NCBI GenBank assembly: GCA_021783385.1
Contig: JAJXTX010000068.1
Coordinates: 1 to 11,214, forward strand
DNA length: 11,214 bases
Direction of reading: 5' to 3'
Source of the DNA: Pseudomonadota bacterium
GTDB lineage: Bacteria; Pseudomonadota; Gammaproteobacteria; Xanthomonadales; Rhodanobacteraceae
Shown: positions 1 through 8,200 of the stretch, in pieces
How the letters are laid out: each line of letters begins with the position of its first letter
How positions within the stretch are numbered: the first letter of the stretch is position 1
Program-made: the position numbers and the translations under genes
Notes under the pieces: generated by a model
Database searches by the model: none
Told to the model about the DNA's origin: nothing
The model's input: only the letters and a program-made list of their open reading frames with translations

Positions 1-268
1 GGCGCGCGAACGCCTGGTACTCGCGTCCCGGCACATCCGGCACATCGCCGTACACGGTGCCATAGCCGCCCAGCGGGCCGAGATCGGCGATGCCCTTCCA
101 GTTGGACTGGATCGCGCGCCGACGCAGCTCGGCCGCGGTCGGATCCTGTGGCTGCGCGAACGGCGACGGCGCACCGGCAAGACCGGCGAGGCTCAGACCC
201 GCGCTGAGCAGGTCGTCGGCACCGCGGTGCTCGGTGAGCATGACCTCGCCGTAGTCGGCTTCGCGCAT
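1..268 (-). CDS. D-(-)-3-hydroxybutyrate oligomer hydrolase, N-terminal part (cut by window edge)
   Basis: Only the first 89 codons are present; the reading frame stays open to base 1, where the gene leaves the window. The translation contains GADDLLSAGLSLAGL, then PTAAELRRRAIQSNW, then GGYGTVYGDVP. These match, from memory, the conserved N-terminal blocks of 3-hydroxybutyrate oligomer hydrolases, which split the soluble oligomers left by polyhydroxybutyrate depolymerases into 3-hydroxybutyrate monomer. The serine-hydrolase active site would lie beyond the edge and cannot be checked. The start at 268 is chosen because AAGGAA sits 6 nt upstream; an in-frame ATG at 283 has no ribosome binding site and itself holds this AAGGAA in its codons. 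No signal peptide is visible from either start, so the product may be cytoplasmic, as some family members are. The gene is divergent from the response regulator at 448. Family assignment is fairly sure; cellular location is an inference. Confidence 0.75.
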   Translation of the reverse strand, partial: MREADYGEVMLTEHRGADDLLSAGLSLAGLAGAPSPFAQPQDPTAAELRRRAIQSNWKGIADLGPLGGYGTVYGDVPDVPGREYQAFAR

Positions 269-274
269 CACAGG

Positions 275-280
275 TTCCTT
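275..280 (-). promoter_or_regulatory. Ribosome binding site that sets the start of the oligomer hydrolase
   Basis: AAGGAA on the minus strand lies 6 nt before the ATG at 268. The upstream in-frame ATG at 283 is preceded by a C-run and has no purine-rich site, so the downstream ATG is preferred. Confidence 0.55.
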
Positions 281-447
281 CATACGGGGGGGCGCATCAG
301 CACGTGCAACAGGCAACAGGCCCGTGTCATCCGGTCGCCCAGGGCCAGCATGACGGCACTCGCCACTGTGCGAAAGCCCTGCGGTGCGTTGGGCCGCATC
401 ACGCACTGAACTCGACGACAGCGCCGCCGCCCGTTACCGTCCACACC

Positions 448-1107
448 ATGACCAGCCTGCTTATTGCCGACGACCATCCGCTGTTCCGCGCCGCGCTGTG
501 TCTGGCAGCCAGCGAAAACCTGCCTGAGTGCAGCGTGCACGAGGCCGCGGATCTCGCCGGCGTGCTGGCGGTACTGGCCGCGGAGCCCGAGGTCGACCTG
601 GTGCTGCTCGACCTGCACATGCCCGGCAGCCAGGGCTTGTCCGGGCTGGCCGCCCTGCGCGGCCAGCATCCCGGCGTGGCGGTGCTGGTGGTATCCGCCC
701 ACGACGAACCGCGCATCGTACGCCGCGTGCTCGATCACGGCGCTGCCGGCTTCATCCCGAAGAGCGCCAGCCCCGCCGAGATCGGCGAAGCGATCTGCAG
801 CGTGCTTGCCTGCGGCAGCTGGTTGCCGCCAGGCCTCGCGGCTGCCGTTGCCGCGCTGCCCACCAACCCGGCCGACGTCGACCTGGCCAGCCGCCTCGCC
901 CGCCTCACCGAACAGCAGTCACGCGTGCTTGTCCTGCTCGCCGAAGGCCTGCTCAACAAGCAGATCGCCGACCGCCTGGCGATCCAGGAGAACACGGTAA
1001 AGACCCATGTCACCGTGATTTTCGAGAAACTCAAGGTAAAGAACCGCACGCAGGCAGGCATGTTGCTGCGTTCGCTGGAGTGGGGCGAGTCGGCGCGGAT
1101 AGGCTGA
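448..1107 (+). CDS. NarL/LuxR-family two-component response regulator (CrbR/ErdR/AgmR-like)
   Basis: The product has 219 residues: an N-terminal receiver domain (about 2-120) and a C-terminal LuxR-type DNA-binding domain (about 150-206). The receiver has the acidic pair D8-D9, the phosphoacceptor D55 in LLLDLHMPG, S83 at the switch position and K105 in GFIPKS. The helix-turn-helix follows the family pattern, with LTEQQSRVLVLLAEG, NKQIADRLAI and ENTVKTHV. It is therefore a cytoplasmic transcription factor activated by phosphorylation. Start: the ATG at 448 begins exactly where receivers begin (MTSLLIADDHPLF). The longer open frame from 304 adds 48 residues unlike any receiver. No clear Shine-Dalgarno sequence precedes 448, which is odd. 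Overall wording resembles regulators paired with SLC5-type hybrid kinases, and such a kinase lies at 5263-8610, so they are a plausible cognate pair. It is divergent from the oligomer hydrolase and 122 nt upstream of the SPFH gene. Confidence 0.92.
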   Translation: MTSLLIADDHPLFRAALCLAASENLPECSVHEAADLAGVLAVLAAEPEVDLVLLDLHMPGSQGLSGLAALRGQHPGVAVLVVSAHDEPRIVRRVLDHGAAGFIPKSASPAEIGEAICSVLACGSWLPPGLAAAVAALPTNPADVDLASRLARLTEQQSRVLVLLAEGLLNKQIADRLAIQENTVKTHVTVIFEKLKVKNRTQAGMLLRSLEWGESARIG

Positions 1108-1154
1108 AAAAATGCCACCGGCCGCGCTCGCCTGGGGCCTGCTCGCCGGAAAGC

Positions 1155-1182
1155 TTGCGGCAGCGGCGATCTGGCATAGAGT
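1155..1182 (+). promoter_or_regulatory. Weak candidate promoter for the SPFH gene
   Basis: TTGCGG (1155-1160) and TAGAGT (1177-1182) are 16 nt apart, about 50 nt before the SPFH start. Both boxes match the sigma-70 consensus only partly, so this is a suggestion. It would let the SPFH gene be transcribed apart from the regulator. Confidence 0.2.
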
Positions 1183-1229
1183 GAGCCGCCGCACACCTCA
1201 CCACACATCACTCACAGGGGAACCGCACC

Positions 1230-2120
1230 ATGTATCGGGGCATCAGCACACGTGTTGTCAGCATCGGCGCAATCGTTGTGCTGGCGATCATCGTCCTGTC
1301 CAGCTCGTTCTTCGTGGTGCCACCGAGCGAGATGGCCGCCGTGCGCTGGCTCGGCGGCACCGTCACCACCAAACAGCCGCTGGGCACCGGCCTGCACTTC
1401 AAACTGCCGTTTCTGGAGACGGCCGATTTCCTGCAGACCTCGCAGTCGACCTACACCCTGCCCGACCTGAACGTCTACACCAACGACAACCAGTCGGTCG
1501 ACATCAGTATCTCGGTCATCTACCAGATCCCGTCGACCGCCGTGATGCACCTGCTGTATGACGTCGGCAAGACCGGCAACACCGATATCGAATCGACCAT
1601 CGTGCCGGTGATCCGCGACCGCGCGCTGGCGGTGTTCGCCAAATACAACACGCTGAACGTGTCGGACTCGCGCGCACAGATCACCGAGCAGATGAAAAAG
1701 GAAGTGGCGATAGCCCTGCAGCGGCTGTTCGGCATCAACGTGATCGACCTGCAACTCACCGGGATCAAGTACTCGCCGGTGTTCTCCGCTTCGGTGGAGC
1801 AGGCGGTCAAGGCCAAGGCCGAGGCGGTGCAGGCGCAGAACACCGTGCTGCAGAAAAAATACGAAGGCGAACAGAAAACCGTCACCGCGGCGGCCGAGGC
1901 GCAGGCGAAGATTGAATCGGCCAAGGGCATCGCCGAATCCACCGTGCTGGAAGCCACCGCCCAGGCCAAGGCCATCCAGCTCGTCGGCCAGGCGATGCAG
2001 GCGAACCCCCTCTACACCAAGTTCTACGCGATCCAGCACTGGAACGGCGTGCTGCCGCAGTACGTCGGCGGCAACGGTGCGGTACCGTTTGTGGATATTG
2101 GCGGCAAGAGCGGGAAGTAG
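1230..2120 (+). CDS. Prohibitin-like SPFH/Band 7 membrane protein
   Basis: The product has 296 residues. A single hydrophobic segment (about 10-30) anchors the N-terminus. An SPFH/Band 7 domain follows (about 30-190), with the typical opening VPPSEMAAVRWLGG and LGTGLHFKLPF. A charged, alanine-rich coiled coil (about 188-255; KAKAEAVQAQ, then AAAEAQAKIESAKG) precedes a tail ending in WNGVLPQYVGG and VPFVDI, as in prohibitins. Such proteins form large ring-shaped oligomers at membranes and act as scaffolds, often near the AAA protease FtsH or in lipid microdomains. No catalytic residues are expected. The start is supported by AGGGGA (1216-1221) 8 nt upstream. It lies downstream of the response regulator on the same strand, with a 122-nt gap that may hold its own promoter. 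HflC/HflK or stomatin homologues are alternatives, but the tail favours prohibitin. A link to the neighbouring signalling genes is not shown. Confidence 0.88.
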   Translation: MYRGISTRVVSIGAIVVLAIIVLSSSFFVVPPSEMAAVRWLGGTVTTKQPLGTGLHFKLPFLETADFLQTSQSTYTLPDLNVYTNDNQSVDISISVIYQIPSTAVMHLLYDVGKTGNTDIESTIVPVIRDRALAVFAKYNTLNVSDSRAQITEQMKKEVAIALQRLFGINVIDLQLTGIKYSPVFSASVEQAVKAKAEAVQAQNTVLQKKYEGEQKTVTAAAEAQAKIESAKGIAESTVLEATAQAKAIQLVGQAMQANPLYTKFYAIQHWNGVLPQYVGGNGAVPFVDIGGKSGK

Positions 2121-2518
2121 CGCGACGACAGCTTGCAGCAAACGTCCTTGTCTTGACCTATTCCGACCAAGCGGCGTCTCAACCGAGTGCCACCCCAGCC
2201 GCAACCTGGATGCCCGACGCCTGGATGGTTTTTCATGAGGGTGGCGCACTCGGGTTTGCCCCAGCTGCCGGGTGCCTTGTCAGGGCTCCCGCGGCGCAAC
2301 CCGGTATCGCGGGCCAGTTGCGGCATGCCGTGCGCGGGCAACCGCGCCGAGGCCGTCGATGATGAAGAATGGGGGCGCCGGTTTCCAGCCCGGCGGTGGG
2401 GTATCCGGTCTGCGCATCGACTGAACCGTGATGGTCTGCCGGCTCGAAGGAAATGGTTTTCAGTGTCGCGGTTGTCTCTCCACGATGCGGGCAATGTTTT
2501 GCACCGCCTCTACCCTTT
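2121..2518. other. 398-bp gene-poor spacer between convergent genes, rich in inverted repeats
   Basis: Open frames here on both strands give arginine- and proline-rich, low-complexity products that run into neighbouring genes, so no gene is supported. The sequence has several small symmetrical elements: CCTGGATG repeated at 2206 and 2219; GCAAC near 2297 facing GTTGC near 2317 around a CCCG/CGGG stem; the 10-bp palindrome CGGCATGCCG (2321-2330); and a perfect 6-bp stem GCGCGG/CCGCGC with a GCAA loop (2332-2347). No hairpin with a following T-run was found, so no intrinsic terminator is claimed for either flanking gene. It could be decayed sequence, a dispersed repeat or a structured RNA. Confidence 0.5.
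2332..2347. repeat. Perfect 6-bp inverted repeat with GCAA loop
   Basis: GCGCGG at 2332-2337 and CCGCGC at 2342-2347 are exact reverse complements around GCAA. The GNRA-type tetraloop would make a stable RNA hairpin on the plus strand. It follows directly on the palindrome CGGCATGCCG (2321-2330). There is no T-run after it. Confidence 0.5.
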
Positions 2519-3721
2519 TCACGGCGCGCGCCGCCAATACTTCCGCTCGACGATCCCGTACAGCACCGCCGTGAAACGCTGCGCGTCGGCGGCGGCCAGA
2601 TGTGACCATTCGGGCAGGTTGTAGCCCTGCAGCTCGGGATAGTCCTGGAAGTGGATGCCGGGGGCGCCCGTGCGCTTGAGCAGCACATCCCACGTCTGCG
2701 CGCGCGGGAACACCTGGTTTTCGAAGGCGAGGTAGCGGCCCGCGCTGGGCGGGCGCACGAACAGCACCTGCACGCCGCGCGCGCGCAGTTTCGCCACCGC
2801 CACCACGGCGCGCTGGATCTGCGCGTCGATCACTGCGTGCAGTTTGGCCGGCGTGTCCATGTTCGGTGGCGGCGGGCCGTCGAAATGCTGGGCCCAGATG
2901 CTGCGTGCCAGCGCGCGGTACTGCGGGTCGGTTTCGACCTTGCTCCAGATGTGCGTGTTGCGATCGGCATCCGACACGCTCAACTTGCGCACGTCGGTGC
3001 GTTGCTGCAGCCCCGGACGCGGCGGCCACGCCTGTCGTTTGACCACGGTGGCGAGGGCGAAGTCGGGATCGTCGAAGGCGAACACCGGCTCCAGCAGATG
3101 CATGGAGAGCCAGTTGCCGCTGCGCTGGGTGAGGCTTTGCTTGTGGTAGTAGGCAATTGCATCGCCGCGATAGGCGAAGCCGCTGAAGAACAGTTCCGGT
3201 GCCACGCCCACCAGCAGGCGACCGGTGAAGTTCGGATCGGCGGCCAGATCCTCCAGCACCGGCACCGACGAGGTGCCTTCCAGCGCCAGCTGGATCGGCC
3301 GCTCGCCGGCGAGCTTTTCCCACACCGGCAGCTGCACGTCGAACAGCACCCGCGAGGAACCGATCAGCACCGTCTTGCCGCCCTCGCCGCTGTCGATGTG
3401 CCGCCGCTGCTGCGCCCACTCGCCGTTGCTGTTGCGGTAGGACGGCTGCGCCCCGTAGGCGCGCCAGTAGAGTTCCCATCCCGTCAGCAGCAGCGCGAAC
3501 AGCAGCAGGGCGACGAGCGAAATTTGCCGCCACGGTCGCGCCGGGATATCGCGCTCCGGCACCGGCTGCGCCACGCCGGGCCGGTCGGAGGCGGTCTGGC
3601 GGACAAAGCCCGGACGCTCGAAGCGCTCCGTTGCGGCGCCATCGGTCGCTGCCGCCGCCGCGGTGTCGTCAGCAGACCCGTCAGCGCAGGACGGATCAGA
3701 ACTGGAAATAGATGAAGGCAT
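2519..3721 (-). CDS. SGNH-like single-pass membrane protein, partner of the MBOAT acyltransferase
   Basis: The product has 400 residues: a polar, alanine- and serine-rich N-terminal tail (1-65), one membrane segment (about 66-86; SLVALLLFALLLTGW), then a domain probably in the periplasm. GSSR at 121-124 resembles block I (nucleophile) of the SGNH/GDSL fold, and EWSHL at 371-375 resembles block V, with H374 as candidate catalytic histidine. The family more often has Asp three residues before this His; here it is Glu (E371), so activity is uncertain. Proteins of this kind (AlgJ/AlgX, PatB, DltD types) work with an MBOAT to put acyl groups on exopolysaccharide or peptidoglycan, or to remove them. 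The gene overlaps the end of the MBOAT gene by 26 nt and has AAGGGG 6 nt before its ATG, so coupled translation is likely. Sequence similarity to named members is weak; the assignment rests on motifs and context. Confidence 0.7.
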   Translation of the reverse strand: MPSSISSSDPSCADGSADDTAAAAATDGAATERFERPGFVRQTASDRPGVAQPVPERDIPARPWRQISLVALLLFALLLTGWELYWRAYGAQPSYRNSNGEWAQQRRHIDSGEGGKTVLIGSSRVLFDVQLPVWEKLAGERPIQLALEGTSSVPVLEDLAADPNFTGRLLVGVAPELFFSGFAYRGDAIAYYHKQSLTQRSGNWLSMHLLEPVFAFDDPDFALATVVKRQAWPPRPGLQQRTDVRKLSVSDADRNTHIWSKVETDPQYRALARSIWAQHFDGPPPPNMDTPAKLHAVIDAQIQRAVVAVAKLRARGVQVLFVRPPSAGRYLAFENQVFPRAQTWDVLLKRTGAPGIHFQDYPELQGYNLPEWSHLAAADAQRFTAVLYGIVERKYWRRAP

Positions 3722-5111
3722 TGCCCGCCCCTTGTGTGATCACGATTGCAAAAGCCATCAGCGCCCAGGTCGCCGACAGCACCGTCGCCGGCACCCGCGC
3801 CACCGCCGACTCCAGCGTGCGATGGCGCATCAGCCAGTGCGCGCACACGATGCCGCCGACGATCAGCGTCACCATCACCAGCTGCATCGTCGGCAGGATC
3901 GGCGCGGCGTGCGCGTTGCGGCCGGCCATGCCACCCAGCACCGACCACGCCTTGTCGAAGCTGTGCGCGCGGAAGAACACCCAGGTGATGTTGATCAGCG
4001 CGTAGGTCAGCAGCCCGAGCCCGAACAGCATCAGCGGCCCGGGGCGGTAGCCGGCGAAGCGTGCGCGCAGCAGCCGCTCCGCCGACAGGTACAGCCCGTG
4101 CAGGCCGCCCCACACGACGAAGGTCCAGCTGGCGCCGTGCCACAGCCCGCCCAGCAGCATGGTGGCCATCAGTGCCAGATAAGTACGCGCGGTGCCATGG
4201 CGGTTGCCGCCCAGCGGGATGTAGAGGTAGTCGCGCAGCCATGCCGACAGCGTGATGTGCCAGCGTCGCCAGAAATCGGAGAAGCCGACGGCGGCATAGG
4301 GAAAGCGGAAGTTGTCCGGCATCGCGAAGCCCAGGCACATCGCCGCGCCGATCGCGGTGGTCGAGTAGCCGGCGAAGTCGCAGAAGATCTGACCGCTGAA
4401 GGCGAGCGTCGCCACCCACGCATCCAGCGTGCCGGGAATCTTCGCGCCGTCGTAGACCATCTCCGCCGCCTGCGCGAGGAAGCCGTCGGCGAGCACCACC
4501 TTCTGGAACAGGCCGAGCGTCATCAGCGCCAGCCCGAAGCGCAGCATCTCCGGCGTGGCGCGACGCGGCTGCGCAAACTGCGGCACCAGCTCGGTCGGAC
4601 GCATGATCGGGCCGGCGACCAGGTGCGGAAAGAAGGTCACGAACAGCGCGTAGTCGAGAAAGTTGCTGGCGGGCTTGGCGCGGCGCAGGTAGATGTCGAG
4701 CGTGTAGGACATGGTGGCGAAGGTGTAGAACGAGATGCCGATCGGCAGCACGATCTCGAACGCGGGCGGCTGGTAGGCGACGCCCAGCGTTGTCATCAGG
4801 GCGGTGAAGTTGGCCAGCAGGAAGCCGCCGTACTTGAAGTAGCCGAGCATGCCGAGGTTGGCCACCACCGACAGCAGCATCCACGCGCGCCGCGTGACGG
4901 GTCGCTCGGCGTGCACCAGTTTTTTCGCCGCCCACCAGTCGACGACGGTGGAGATCCACAGCAGGATCACGAACGGCGGGTTCCACGCCGCATAGAACAG
5001 ATAGCTCGCGATCAGCAGGTTGATCTTGCGTGTGGTCCAGCGGAACGGCATCGCGTGCAAGCCGAGCACGATCGCGAAGAACAGCATGAACGTGAGTGAG
5101 TTGAAAACCAT
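3696..5111 (-). CDS. MBOAT-family membrane O-acyltransferase (AlgI/PatA-like)
   Basis: The product has 471 residues and about ten or more hydrophobic segments, the usual size for AlgI-type proteins. Family signatures are clear: YLFYAAWNP near 37-45, LPIGISFYTF (122-131), VAGPIMRP (165-172), FSDFWRRWHITLSAWLRDYL (277-296, with H285), and GGLWHGASWTFVVWGGLHG (321-339). H325 is the expected catalytic histidine and H338 also lies in this block. Such enzymes move acetyl or other acyl groups across the inner membrane for O-acylation of alginate, cellulose, peptidoglycan or other polymers. The substrate here is unknown, as no polysaccharide synthase is in the window. The start at 5111 is supported by GGGGAGG 7 nt upstream. 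It lies 151 nt downstream of the sensor kinase on the same strand and overlaps the next gene by 26 nt, so the pair forms a transcription unit that may include the kinase. Confidence 0.92.
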   Translation of the reverse strand: MVFNSLTFMLFFAIVLGLHAMPFRWTTRKINLLIASYLFYAAWNPPFVILLWISTVVDWWAAKKLVHAERPVTRRAWMLLSVVANLGMLGYFKYGGFLLANFTALMTTLGVAYQPPAFEIVLPIGISFYTFATMSYTLDIYLRRAKPASNFLDYALFVTFFPHLVAGPIMRPTELVPQFAQPRRATPEMLRFGLALMTLGLFQKVVLADGFLAQAAEMVYDGAKIPGTLDAWVATLAFSGQIFCDFAGYSTTAIGAAMCLGFAMPDNFRFPYAAVGFSDFWRRWHITLSAWLRDYLYIPLGGNRHGTARTYLALMATMLLGGLWHGASWTFVVWGGLHGLYLSAERLLRARFAGYRPGPLMLFGLGLLTYALINITWVFFRAHSFDKAWSVLGGMAGRNAHAAPILPTMQLVMVTLIVGGIVCAHWLMRHRTLESAVARVPATVLSATWALMAFAIVITQGAGNAFIYFQF

Positions 5112-5141
5112 CGCTGCGCCTCCCCAGGCGGCCCCTCCCCT

Positions 5142-5163
5142 GCAGGCGGCGGCTGCCGCCTGC
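5142..5163 (-). promoter_or_regulatory. Strong hairpin in the leader of the MBOAT gene
   Basis: GCAGGCGGC (5142-5150) and GCCGCCTGC (5155-5163) are perfect 9-bp reverse complements around a 4-nt loop. The hairpin lies between the kinase stop and the MBOAT start, about 17 nt before the MBOAT ribosome binding site. No T-run follows on either strand, so it is not a standard intrinsic terminator. It may reduce read-through, protect mRNA ends or simply reflect high GC. Confidence 0.45.
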
Positions 5164-5262
5164 GCAACCCCGGGCCACGGTCACAGGGCTGCGACGCTGC
5201 TCCGACCTGCCCTCGCTCCTGCCCCCGCAGCCGGTCCCGGATGGATCCAACGCACGTGCCGA

Positions 5263-8200
5263 TCAACCGTGCACGGGTGCAGCCATGGCTCCTTGCGTCG
5301 GGTGGCCTGTCCCCCGACTGGCCACCACGCGTTGCAGCATCTGCCTTAACGCGAGCGGTTTCAAGGGTTTGTACAGCACGCGCAGGCCCGCATCCAGCAG
5401 CCGCTGGCGCAATTCCCCATCGCGGTCGGCGGTCAGCATCACCGTCGGCACGTCGGCATGCCTGGCACGCAGTTCTTGCCACACCTCCAACCCGGTGTGA
5501 CCGCCGTCGAGGTGAAAATCGAGGATATGCAGATCCGCACGCCACGGCGCGGCCAGCGCCTGCTCGCCGCTGCGTGCGGCATGCACCTGCCAGCCCCAGC
5601 TGCCCAGCAGACTGCTGAGCGCGGCGAGCGCGGCCGGCTCGTTGTCCAGCACCAGCACGCGGCCGGCGGCCAACGGCTGCTGCGCATCCACGGCGGGCGG
5701 CGGGCGCAGCGCGGTTCGCGCCAGCGGCATGTCGAGATGGAACGCGCTGCCGCGGCCCGGCCACGAGCGCAGCCCGAGCGGATGGCCAAGCAGACCGGCC
5801 ATGCGCTGCGCGATCGACAGCCCCAGTCCCAGCCCCTGCCCGCCGGCGGCGCTGCCACGGCGGAACTCCTGGAAGATCAGCTGCTGCTCGTCCGGCGCGA
5901 TGCCGGGGCCGGTGTCCCACACTTCGACGCGCAGCTGGCCGCCGCGCCGGCGCACGCCGAGCAGCACGCGCCCGTGTTCGGCGTAGCGCAAGGCGTTTGA
6001 CAAGAAGTTCTGCAGCACCCGGCGCAGCAGCTGCGGATCGGAGCGCACCCAGGCGCGCGTGGCCACCACGTCCAGCCGCACGCCCCGCTCAAGCGCAATG
6101 GCACGGAATTCGGCGGCCAGCGGATCGAGCACTTCGGCCAGCGGAAACCCGCGCAGCTGCGGATGCAGGCGGCCGCCTTCCAGCCGCGCGATGTCGAGCA
6201 GGCCGGCGAGCAGGCCTTCGGTGGCAGCCAGCGCGCCGTTGAGATGGCGCGCGGTGGCGACATCGGCACCGTGTTCGGTGAGCGAGTGGGCGAACAGCTG
6301 GGCCGCATGCAGTGGCTGCATCAGGTCATGCGTGACGGCGGCGAGGAAGCGGCTCTTGGCCTGGTTGGCCTGCTGTGCCTCGGCCGATGCCGCCGCCAGC
6401 GCGCGGGTGCGTTCCTCCACCCGCAGTTCCAACGTCGCGTTGGCGCGGATCAGCGAGGCCTCGGCCTGGCGGAACGCAGTGACATCGGTGAAGGTGGCGA
6501 CGAAGCCGCCGCCGGGCATCGGGTTGCCGCGAATCTCGACCATGGTGCCGTCGGGGAAACGCCGCTCGGACAGATGCCGGGTGCCGGCGCGCATGAAAGC
6601 CAGCCGGCGCTGCACGCGCCGTTCGGGCTCGCCCGGGCCGAGCATGCCGCGGTCGATGTTGTAGCGAGTCAGGTCGGCCACCGGGCGGCCGACCTGCAGC
6701 AACTCATCGGGGTAATCGAACAGGGTCACGTAGCGACGGTTCCAGGCCACCAGCCGCAGCTCGGCATCGACCACGCAGATGCCCTGGCTCATGTTCTCCA
6801 GCGCCGCCTCCAGCACGCGCTGGTTGAAGCGCAGGTCCTGCGCCGCCTCGCCGACGATGGCGACCACCGTATCCAGATCGTCGCGGCCCTGCCGGTGCAC
6901 CACTTCCAGCAGCAGCCGCGCCGAGGCGGCGCCGATCACCGCAGCCAGTTCGTGTTCCACCTCGGCGACCCGGATGCTGCCGGATGATCCGCTGAGTGGC
7001 GCGCTGTCGAACAGGTGAGCCACCCGTTCGGGCGGCAGGAAACGCGCCGCCAGCGCGCGCAGTTCGGCCACGTCGACATCACCCACGCTGACCGCACGTG
7101 CAGCGCGGCCAAAGCGCGAGCCGGCCACGACCAGCATCACGGCGACATTCACCGCCAGACTTGCCGTCACCGCGCGGCCCAGCCGGTTCCAGTCGGACAA
7201 CCCCAGCAGCCCATCCGGGGCCAGCCAGTGCAGACCGAACGGACCACGATGCAGCCATGGCCCCGCGGCCGGCAGCAACGCGGGCAACACGGCGTAGAAC
7301 CACACCAGGCTGCCGGCAGCCAGCCCGGTCATGACGGCGCGCGCACCCAGCTGCGGGCGATACACCGCGGCCAGCAAGGCTGGCGCCAATCCGGCCAGCG
7401 CGGAAAACGAGATCGCGCCGATATCGGCCAGTGCCTCATTGCGCGCCAGTACCCGGCTGTAGGCCCAGGCCAGCAGGATCACCACCAGGATCGCCACGCG
7501 ACGATGATTCAACAATTCACCGCGCAGATCGCCCGCTTCGTCGCGGCCCCAGCCGGCACGCACGCGCAATGGCGCGATGAAGTGATTGACCACCATCAGG
7601 CTGAGCGCCAGCGTGGCGATCACCACCATGCTGGTGGCGGCGCTGAGGCCGCCCAGGAACGCGAGCAGCGCCAGCCCGCGTTCGCCGCGCGCCATCGGCA
7701 ACGCGAGCACGTACATGTCCGACGACACGCCGCTTGACCCCAGCAAGGCACCACCCATCCGCGCCAACGGCAGGATCGGCAACGCGATCAGCAACAGATA
7801 CAGCGGAAACAGCCAGCGCGCCGTGCGCAAATGACCATCGACACGACACTCCACCACGCCGGCATAGAACTGGTGCGGCAGCGTGAACATGGCCAGCGCG
7901 CCGAGCAGGATCAGCGCCGGAAAACCGCCGCTGTCCGGTGCCGATGGCAGCGTGGCCGGCAGCCCCGCCGGCAATGCGGTGAACAGCAAGGTACCCAGCG
8001 CCAGCATCGCGCCGAGCTTGAACAACGACTCGAACGCCATCGCCAGCACCAACCCGCGGTTGTGCGCCATGGTCGAGGCGCGCCGCGTGCCGAACAGCAT
8101 CGCGAACAGCGCCATCAGCAGCGCCACGTACAACGCGCTGTCCTGCCACGGCTTGGACTGGGCCAGCTGGCCGTGGCTCAACATGCCGTAGCTCATCGCC

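Noticed and set aside
275..310. TTGCAC and TATGAA on the minus strand as a promoter for the oligomer hydrolase
   Set aside because: The spacing is 19 nt and the -10 would overlap the ribosome binding site, which leaves no room for a usable leader.
304..447. N-terminal extension of the response regulator from an upstream ATG at 304
   Set aside because: The 48 extra residues do not look like any receiver, and MTSLLIADDHP at 448 is the normal receiver start.
1212..2249. 345-codon minus-strand open frame over the SPFH gene
   Set aside because: It is antisense to a clear SPFH protein and rich in arginine, histidine and glycine, as expected of a shadow frame.
2024..2494. 156-codon minus-strand open frame in the spacer after the SPFH gene
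   Set aside because: The composition is irregular, it has no recognisable motif, and it overlaps the end of the SPFH gene.
3484..5250. 588-codon open frame on the minus strand across the MBOAT and SGNH-like genes
   Set aside because: It is arginine-rich and overlaps two well supported genes in another frame.
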